Positions 58,136 to 64,000 of a DNA stretch of 64,000 bases are shown one piece after another. The first letter of the stretch is position 1, and each line of letters starts with the position of its first letter. The position numbers and the translations under genes are program-made. The notes beneath the pieces are model-generated. The model searched no databases, had not been told where the DNA came from, and was given only the letters and a program-made list of their open reading frames with translations. The stretch spans positions 229,907,219-229,971,218 of the forward strand of contig NC_084794.1 of the NCBI RefSeq assembly GCF_963169125.1, in the 5' to 3' direction. Origin of the DNA: Humulus lupulus (taxonomy: Eukaryota > Streptophyta > Magnoliopsida > Rosales > Cannabaceae).

Positions 58136-59830
58136 ACAAGTAACTAGATATAGTTAATTCTTCCAACTATCACAACAAGTAACCTAATTAGTTGATGGTT
58201 ACCAAATTAGTTCTTAAATTATGAGAGATTGGCTTGGAAGTTGTGAATTATGAGTACCAATGATGTGGTTTTCTCATTATTAATTGGACATTATGGAATG
58301 TTAGTTCAATTAGTGACACTAGACATGGTCAAATATTTTGAATATCACAAACTGGTAACCTAATTAGTGGATGGTTACCAAATTAGTTCTCAATTTGTGA
58401 GAGATTAACTTGGAGGTTGCAAATTGTGAGTATAAATGAGGTGGTTTCCTCATTGGTAGGGATCCTGAGTGAAGAAGTGGGATGTTAATTCAATTAGTAA
58501 CATTAGACATAGTCAATTGTTATAAATATCACAACTAGTAACCTAATTGGTGGTGGTTACCAAATTAGTCTCAAATTGTGAGAGATTGGCTCGGACGTTG
58601 TGAATTGTGAGTACCAATGATGTGCTTTTCTCATTACTAATTGGATATTAGGGAATGTTAGTTCAATTAGTGACACTAGACATAGTCAAATGTAGTGAAT
58701 ATCACAAACTAGCAACATAATTTAAGAATTACCTCATTTTTATAATTTAGAATATAAGAATTACACGATATTTAGATTAGAAATGCCTCATTTTTATAGT
58801 TTAATATATAAAAATTAAATTATATTGAAAATAAAAATTATAATAAAATTTATGTAATCTTATAAATATTAATTATATTGGTCTTCAAATTTGCCATCTT
58901 CTTTATTTCTTTTTCAATTTTTTTTTCTTTTTCTTGTCTATGTTACCAAAAATGCAATATTTCCCTACAAAATAATCATAAATTAAATTAAAATAAACTA
59001 TTTTCATTTATGAAATATGTCACATATAAATCTATGAAATTATGGGACATTAGGAAATGTTAATACTATATAGTAACACTGGACATAGTTTCCAAATATC
59101 ACAACTAGTAACTTAATTAGTGGATGGTTACCAAATTAGTTCTCAAATTACGAGAGATTAGCTTGGAGGTTGCAATTTGTGAGTAGAAAAGATGTGGTTT
59201 TCTCATTACTAGAATTCCATAGTGACTAAATGGGATATTAAGGGATGTTAGTATAATTAGTGACACTAGACATATTCATATGCTCTCAATATCACAAACT
59301 AGTAACCTAATTAGTGGATAGTTACCAAATTACTTCTCAATTTGTGAGAGATTAACTTGGAGGTTGCAAATTGTGACTATAAATGAGGTGGTTTTTTCAT
59401 TAATAGAATTCTAGAGTGACTAAATGGGATATTAAGGGATGTTAGTACAATTAGTGACACTAGAGATAGTCATATGTTCTGAATATCACAAACTAGTAAC
59501 TTAATTAGTGAATGTTTACCAAATTAGTTGTTAAATTGTGAGAGATTAGCTTGGAGGCTGCAATTTGTGAGTAGCAGAGTGACTAAATGGGATATTAAGG
59601 GATGTTAGTATAATTAGTAACACTATACATAGTCAATTGTTCTAAATATCACAACTAGTAACCTAATTGGTGGATGGTTACCATATTAGTTCTCTAGTGA
59701 CTCTAGACATAGTCAAATGTTTTGAATTTCACACCCAGTAATCTAGTTAGTTGATAGTTACTAAATTAGTTAATACATTATGAGATATTAGTTTGGAGAA
59801 TCAAATTGTGAGTACAATTAATATGCAAAA
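58136..59830. repeat. Degenerate tandem repeat, 165-195-bp unit, about 8 copies
   Basis: The core GGTTACCAAATTAGT recurs (with variants) near 58196, 58373, 58556, 59126, 59319, 59512, 59677 and 59755. Each copy is preceded by TAGTAACCTAATTAG and followed by GAGAGATT-GCTTGGAGGTTG and TGATGTGGTTTTCTCATTA. The array is broken by an AT-rich segment (about 58720-59040). TAACC...GGTTA in each unit can form a small hairpin. Confidence 0.88.
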
Positions 59831-60411
59831 TTTAAGATTGATTGGGTTTTTTTTATTAGTTATAAATAAATTTATGGTGATTTTATTGACATCCATTTTT
59901 TTTTCTCTCCACACCCTCCATTAGCTAATTATTTGTTTCTAATTATATCTTTAATATAAATTTACACAAATACCATTACTAGTTATTTAACAATAAAATT
60001 ATATTTATTCACAAACACTTTTTTAACCCATCAACTAGATAACAAGTATAAAATAAATTATAAATGTTAAATTGTATTTTTATATATTTTAAAACTTTTT
60101 AGCAAACATGTAAGTCAAATATATGTTATTTATTAATTTTGAATTAGGTAAGCTTTAATAATTTCTAACTAGAAAAAAAAAACTTGATGTTAAAGATGAA
60201 ATAATAAATTCTTCCAAATATCACATAGTAGGGTTGTCGAGTGACTAAGTGAGATATTATTATTTATGATATTATAAATTATTTTTATTTAATTTTTAAA
60301 TATTTATATAAAAATCCAAAAAGTAAATTACCTAGACCAATTGTGCGTTGCCATGTGGGCATTTAACAACTAGGTAGATATGGATGCAAATAATTGTTGA
60401 CAGGAGATATT
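59831..60411. other. AT-rich DNA, no gene seen
   Basis: Simple AT-rich sequence. No inverted repeat, LTR end or coding region was recognised. Confidence 0.5.
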
Positions 60412-60960
60412 GTAACGCTTTGGTTAGCTAAGATCATTACACTACGTACTTTAAACAGTGCTAGACTTGCTAATCAAGTCATTTGGTTAAAAACGTGTAA
60501 CTAGGGTTAAATGATTATAGGATCATTCTAGGGCCCGTTGCCCTGATAGGTGACCATAGAGTCATCCTGGGGCCCTATGCCCTGGCTAGGTGACTGTAGA
60601 GTCACCCGGGGCCCTTTGCCCTAGCTCTGTATAACTAGTCATAGAGTTAGTCAAACGTTTTGTTTTCCAAGCGACCATATGGTCGGTCAACGTAATAGTA
60701 TGTTCCAGATTAGGCCTAAGCCCTTCGACCAACGTATAGCACTATTTCCCCCCTTAATAAGTCAATGACTTAAAAGATAACTAGATACATATAAGCATAC
60801 TCCAAACAACACAAGTATGCATACATAATCATCATATCTCAGTCAATTAAGTGCACACACATTAATAACTATGTTCTTAATGCAAAGCAAATAAGAACGA
60901 CCCTCGAACACGATCCTGGTTCAGAGCCCCTAGCGTTAACCTAGTCACAACTAGAGAGTT
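60412..60960 (-). repeat. Truncated relative of the solo LTR at 26813
   Basis: TTGTAACGCTTTGGTTAGC, then TAAACAGTGCTAGACTTGCT, AATCAAGTCATTTGGTTA and AAAACGTG align in order with 26813-26910. Repeats GTGACCATAGAGTCATCCTG / GGTGACTGTAGAGTCACCCG, each followed by GGGCCC..TGCCCT, match the 94-bp duplication there. CGAACACGATCCTGGTTC...GCGTTAACCTAG resembles 28005-28040. The right half of the LTR is missing. Confidence 0.75.
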
Positions 60961-60984
60961 CTTCAAATTTGTTGGAGAACACTA

Positions 60985-61400
60985 GATTAACCTTAATTAA
61001 TTAAAATTTAATTAATATTATTCTAAACTAATATATAGTTTTTAAATAGAACATATCAATTTAATTAATTAATTAATTGCATATAATTATCACATAATTG
61101 TAAATTTGCCTTTAAAATTAATTCCTTGTAATTTTAATTCTCTCTCAATTTATTTTGTTAATACTCTTTGCACACTAGACAATTTAGTATAAATGTGACT
61201 TGGAGACCATGGACCTTTAACCTCCAATAAACCAGACTATTAATTAAACTTTTTAATTAAATAATCTTATTTATTAATTTCATTGTTACTCTACTATAAA
61301 TATGAAATTGAATTCTTAGTTATTTCCTTATTTACCTTCTTGCTCTCCTAATTCTTAGTTAATGAAATCTTGCCTAAGCACTTATTAAAATTAGCATAAA
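60985..61400 (-). repeat. Reverse-oriented fragment of the copia 2-family LTR
   Basis: The complement of 61150-61340 shares TTTATAGT.GAGTAA, AAAGTTTAATTA, TTTATTGGAG and AGGTCCATGGTC with 20230-20335 of the copia 2 LTR, in the same order. Edges are approximate. It is a diverged relic, probably nested against the fragment to its left. Confidence 0.65.
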
Positions 61401-62210
61401 ATACACATTTATATTTAACTTATGCTCACTTTGTTTTTTCTTTTACATATTCTAAATATATTTAAATAAAATATTAGGCAAAAATAATAATATATATACA
61501 TTAAAACTTGTTAAAGTAAAAACAAATATACATGATTTTTATAAAAAAATGTATGAAAAAATAAAAAAAATGATTGAAATTAATACAAAAAAAGAAATTA
61601 AAGAATATAAAAAAAATTGTTAAAATAATTATCATCATCCGTTTACTATTAGTTTTATTTTTAAATACTTTTAAAATTTTAATTTTATTTGTTTTTATTT
61701 TCTGTTTAGTGAAAAGAATTAAATTTTGTGAGTGATTTTTTTATGAAATTATCAAAAAGTATAATTTTAATTATTTTTATTTTTAATGTAGGATTATAAA
61801 AATTTTAACTTTTTTTGGTAAAACAAAGCGTAGATAATATGATAGTTTAGTGTACCAAATTTTTATTTGAATAATATATTATATTTAATTAGTTGTTTTG
61901 AATAATATGTCAAAGTTGTTTCCCTCCTATGTTGAAGGTCTTATCTGTTATATAATACAAAATAGTAAACATGTGAAAAGAAAAAAAAATACAGACCTAA
62001 ATTTGTTATTTGACTATTGTCGGATAATTAAATGAATAAATAGATAGTACTTTCTTCTTGAGGTATAACTGACCAACTAAGTTTTAAGGAGTAATGATAT
62101 ATTAGCTACCCTATATATATAGCCTCTCGATAGTTAGCCAAATGTCAGATATCTTTTATATTTCTCAAGCACTTCCTTAGCCACACGATTGAAACATATA
62201 CAAATATATA
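61401..62210. other. AT-rich DNA, no gene seen
   Basis: Very A/T-rich sequence with A and T runs. No coding signal or structured repeat was found. Confidence 0.55.
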
Positions 62211-62214
62211 GCTT

Positions 62215-62265
62215 GGATGATGGAACGACACAAGTCCCGCCTCCATACCGGGCGCGACATCATCC
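62215..62265. other. GC-rich hairpin-capable island
   Basis: GGATGATG (62215-62222) and CATCATCC (62258-62265) are exact complements around a 35-nt GC-rich loop, in otherwise AT-rich DNA. It lies about 185 bp beyond the stop of the protease-inhibitor gene. Both strands have short open frames through it (plus MMERHKSRLHTGRDIIQ; minus from an ATG in CCAGGTCCAT). It does not look like a tRNA. Identity unknown. Confidence 0.4.
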
Positions 62266-62450
62266 AGGTCCATATTATTTTACTTTGTAATACACCATAT
62301 ATTAAATAAAAAACAAGCATAAATACATATTAATTAACAATGAAATCCAAGATGTAAATTTCACATTGAAAGTCAAGCTTTGATCATTACACTAATTAAG
62401 TATTGAATTTTATTCTTATAGTATATTTGTTTGTAATCCATATATATAGA

Positions 62451-63062
62451 TCAAGCAATGCTAGGGACTCGAGTGATTAAGCCTTGTTGGTCGACCCAAA
62501 GACGAACCCTATCAGTGCGAAAATCCATGGAGACGAATGAGCCTTCTGCGATTATTATCACTGTTTTAATCGATGGATTCTCTTTAACGATTGTCTTCTC
62601 ACCTATCTCACCATGTTTTCCTACCAGCTCAGGCCATGAACTCTTATGACCTCCTCCTCCATCTCCACCTATATATATATATCATAGGAATAAATAATCT
62701 TAGGAATTTCATTTTTACTTATATCTTTATAAATACATGACAATTTATATATAGGGAATAGAATAAATATTTAATAATTTAGAATTAGTTATTGTAATAT
62801 GTTTTTTTTAATTCTAATTACAAATATTAATATTTGAACTTAAAATCTAACTAATATTACATTAGTTTTTTAACATCTAACTATTAATAATTTAGAAAAA
62901 AAATATATAACATCTAATACTTTTTTTAATAACTATATTATTAAAGCACCCTTTAATTTCAATATGTATATTTATGTACGATAAACCAACGTTATGTAAA
63001 AGAAGAAGAAGAAGAAGAAGAAGAATATCTATAACTGCACCTTCAGTTGATTTCGATGCCAT
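62451..63062 (-). CDS. Potato type I serine protease inhibitor (CI-2/eglin-like), 79 aa, two exons
   Basis: Exon 1 is 63062-63041 (MASKSTE plus one base), exon 2 is 62668-62451. The intron of 372 bp has donor GAAG|GTGCAG and acceptor ATATAG. The product has the whole inhibitor I fold: KSSWPELVGKHGEIGEKTI (N-terminal signature), VKENPSIKTVII, the binding loop GSFVSMDFRTDR and the C-terminal VRLWVDQQGLITRVPSIA. By alignment with CI-2 and eglin the scissile bond is Met-Asp, so Met is P1, predicting chymotrypsin/elastase/subtilisin-like targets. There is no Cys, hence no disulphide, and no signal peptide, so it is probably cytosolic. The length is normal for the family. Only exon 2 carries most of the protein; the opposite-strand frame at 62458 is a shadow. 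Family members are often wound- or pathogen-induced; the sequence cannot show this. Confidence 0.92.
63000..63026. repeat. (AGA)n microsatellite in the inhibitor intron
   Basis: About nine AGA/GAA units in a row, within the intron of the protease-inhibitor gene. Likely polymorphic. Confidence 0.9.
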
Positions 63063-64000
63063 ATTTTTCACTGCCTTTTCTTGAACTATATATATATGTA
63101 TATATAGTTTGGATAAGGGAAGATGATATATAGAGAGATATAAACTTGGCTTGTGGTTTGTCAATGGTCATGTTATTGGCAATAAGCATTTTCTTGCTCT
63201 ACATATAATATTTAATTAAACTTCATTATCTTTCTTATATTATATTATATGATTTTCTAATATGAAAAACGAGTAGTTAGCTATAACTATGGACTAATAT
63301 ATCTTTACCAATAATAACACTGTCCAAATGCTCATTGTTTCGATCAATTATAAAATAAAAATATTCATATTTATATAGTCGATGATTACTACTATTTTTT
63401 TTTATATCTTCTTGTTTTAGGTGCAACTAATATATATATATATATATATAAATTATTTTAATGCACGCCTCTAATTTGGATTGTAACAAGAGGCCGAATT
63501 AGTAATACCATGCCAATTGTCGTAATTGGCTTGTTGCAGGCTGTATACAAATGGGTGAGTCATATCTACGTATAATTATATTAAGAATAAATAACATTTT
63601 TACCCCTAACTATGTTCACTAAATAATCGTGACTCCGAATGAATCGCGATGTTAAAAATTATCCCGAACTATATACATTACTGAAATATGAGAGACTTCG
63701 GTTAGATTTCATTATTTTAGGTGGCTCATAGAATGATGATGTGATATTTTATCTATTGATGTGATAGTGTCATGTGTAAAATAATAATCAATTTGACCCC
63801 ACAAGCTTTGAACACTACTAAATTGTGCAATTTTTATTAAATTTTTTTTTTAAAAAAAAATCATTTAAAAAAAATAATAATTAAATTCTTAAAAAATAAA
63901 AAAAACATTTTAAAAAATTAAGAAAATAAAAAATACTAAAGTTTCAAATTAATTAAATAAATTATCAAATATTCAAAAATTAAAAATCTAATTAATAACA
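63063..64000. other. Upstream region of the inhibitor gene, then AT-rich DNA
   Basis: On the minus strand the 130 bp before the ATG hold GTTTATATCTC (near 63136-63146), a possible TATA box, and ATTGACAAACC (near 63158-63168) with a WRKY-type TTGAC core. A TATATATA palindrome lies at 63083-63109 and an (AT)n run at 63431-63451. From 63840 the sequence is almost pure A/T. No further gene seen. Confidence 0.45.

Noticed and set aside
62215..62265. tRNA gene
   Set aside because: It has one 8-bp stem and no cloverleaf, T-loop GGTTCGA box or CCA-proximal acceptor stem.
62458..62649. Plus-strand open frame of 63 codons
   Set aside because: It is the shadow of exon 2 of the protease-inhibitor gene, which reads on the minus strand with clear family motifs.

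Overview
This window is plant nuclear DNA, most likely from a eudicot. Three things show this: GT-AG spliced genes with long AT-rich introns, dense nested LTR retrotransposons of the Ty1/copia and Ty3/gypsy-Tat types, and AT-rich intergenic DNA full of MITE-like elements. A Rosales-type genome is only a guess. Two host genes look intact. (1) A 12-coding-exon gene (34866-42295, +) encodes an 1128-aa MATH-domain protein of the TRAF1a/TRAF1b (MUSE14/MUSE13) family, which controls turnover of plant NLR immune receptors and autophagy. (2) A small two-exon gene (62451-63062, -) encodes a 79-aa potato type I (CI-2/eglin-like) serine protease inhibitor. A third host-like sequence is the broken C-terminus of a FAR1/FHY3-related (MULE-derived) gene (55607-58135, -), split by a 1.9-kb LTR insertion.

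Layout. 1-3638: decayed retroelement sequence with a possible LTR. 3822-8697: complete but dead copia element with 158-bp LTRs and target duplication AGCCC. 9469-26166: 16.7-kb Tat-lineage gypsy element in minus orientation with target duplication AGTTG. It carries gag-protease-RT on the minus strand, an antisense plus-strand ORF with its own TATA box, and a 116-bp tandem array. Its pol is broken by a chimeric copia insertion (about 16000-21187) that keeps a 642-codon open RT-RNase H reading frame. 26172-32130: a second, related copia element, internally deleted and interrupted by a 2.47-kb solo LTR (target duplication GATAC). 32131-32627: fragment of a third Tat-type LTR. 32628-33950: AT-rich DNA in front of the TRAF gene. 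33960-42500: the TRAF1a-like gene.

42500-55600: AT-rich repeats. These include a large inverted pair (44155-44880 and 53035-53775) with a third copy head-to-head, a complete gag-only non-autonomous Tat element (45097-49907, target duplication ACTTT), a foldback MITE (50687-51099) and a multi-palindromic foldback element (51224-52940). 55600-64000: the FAR1-like remnant with its solo LTR, a 180-190-bp degenerate tandem repeat, relics of the solo-LTR and copia-LTR families seen upstream, and the protease-inhibitor gene.

No pathway links the genes; the two intact host genes both plausibly act in defence (immune-receptor homeostasis and inhibition of foreign proteases). Most of the structure is a record of nested transposition. 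Target duplications, read directly from both ends of each element, give the insertion order.
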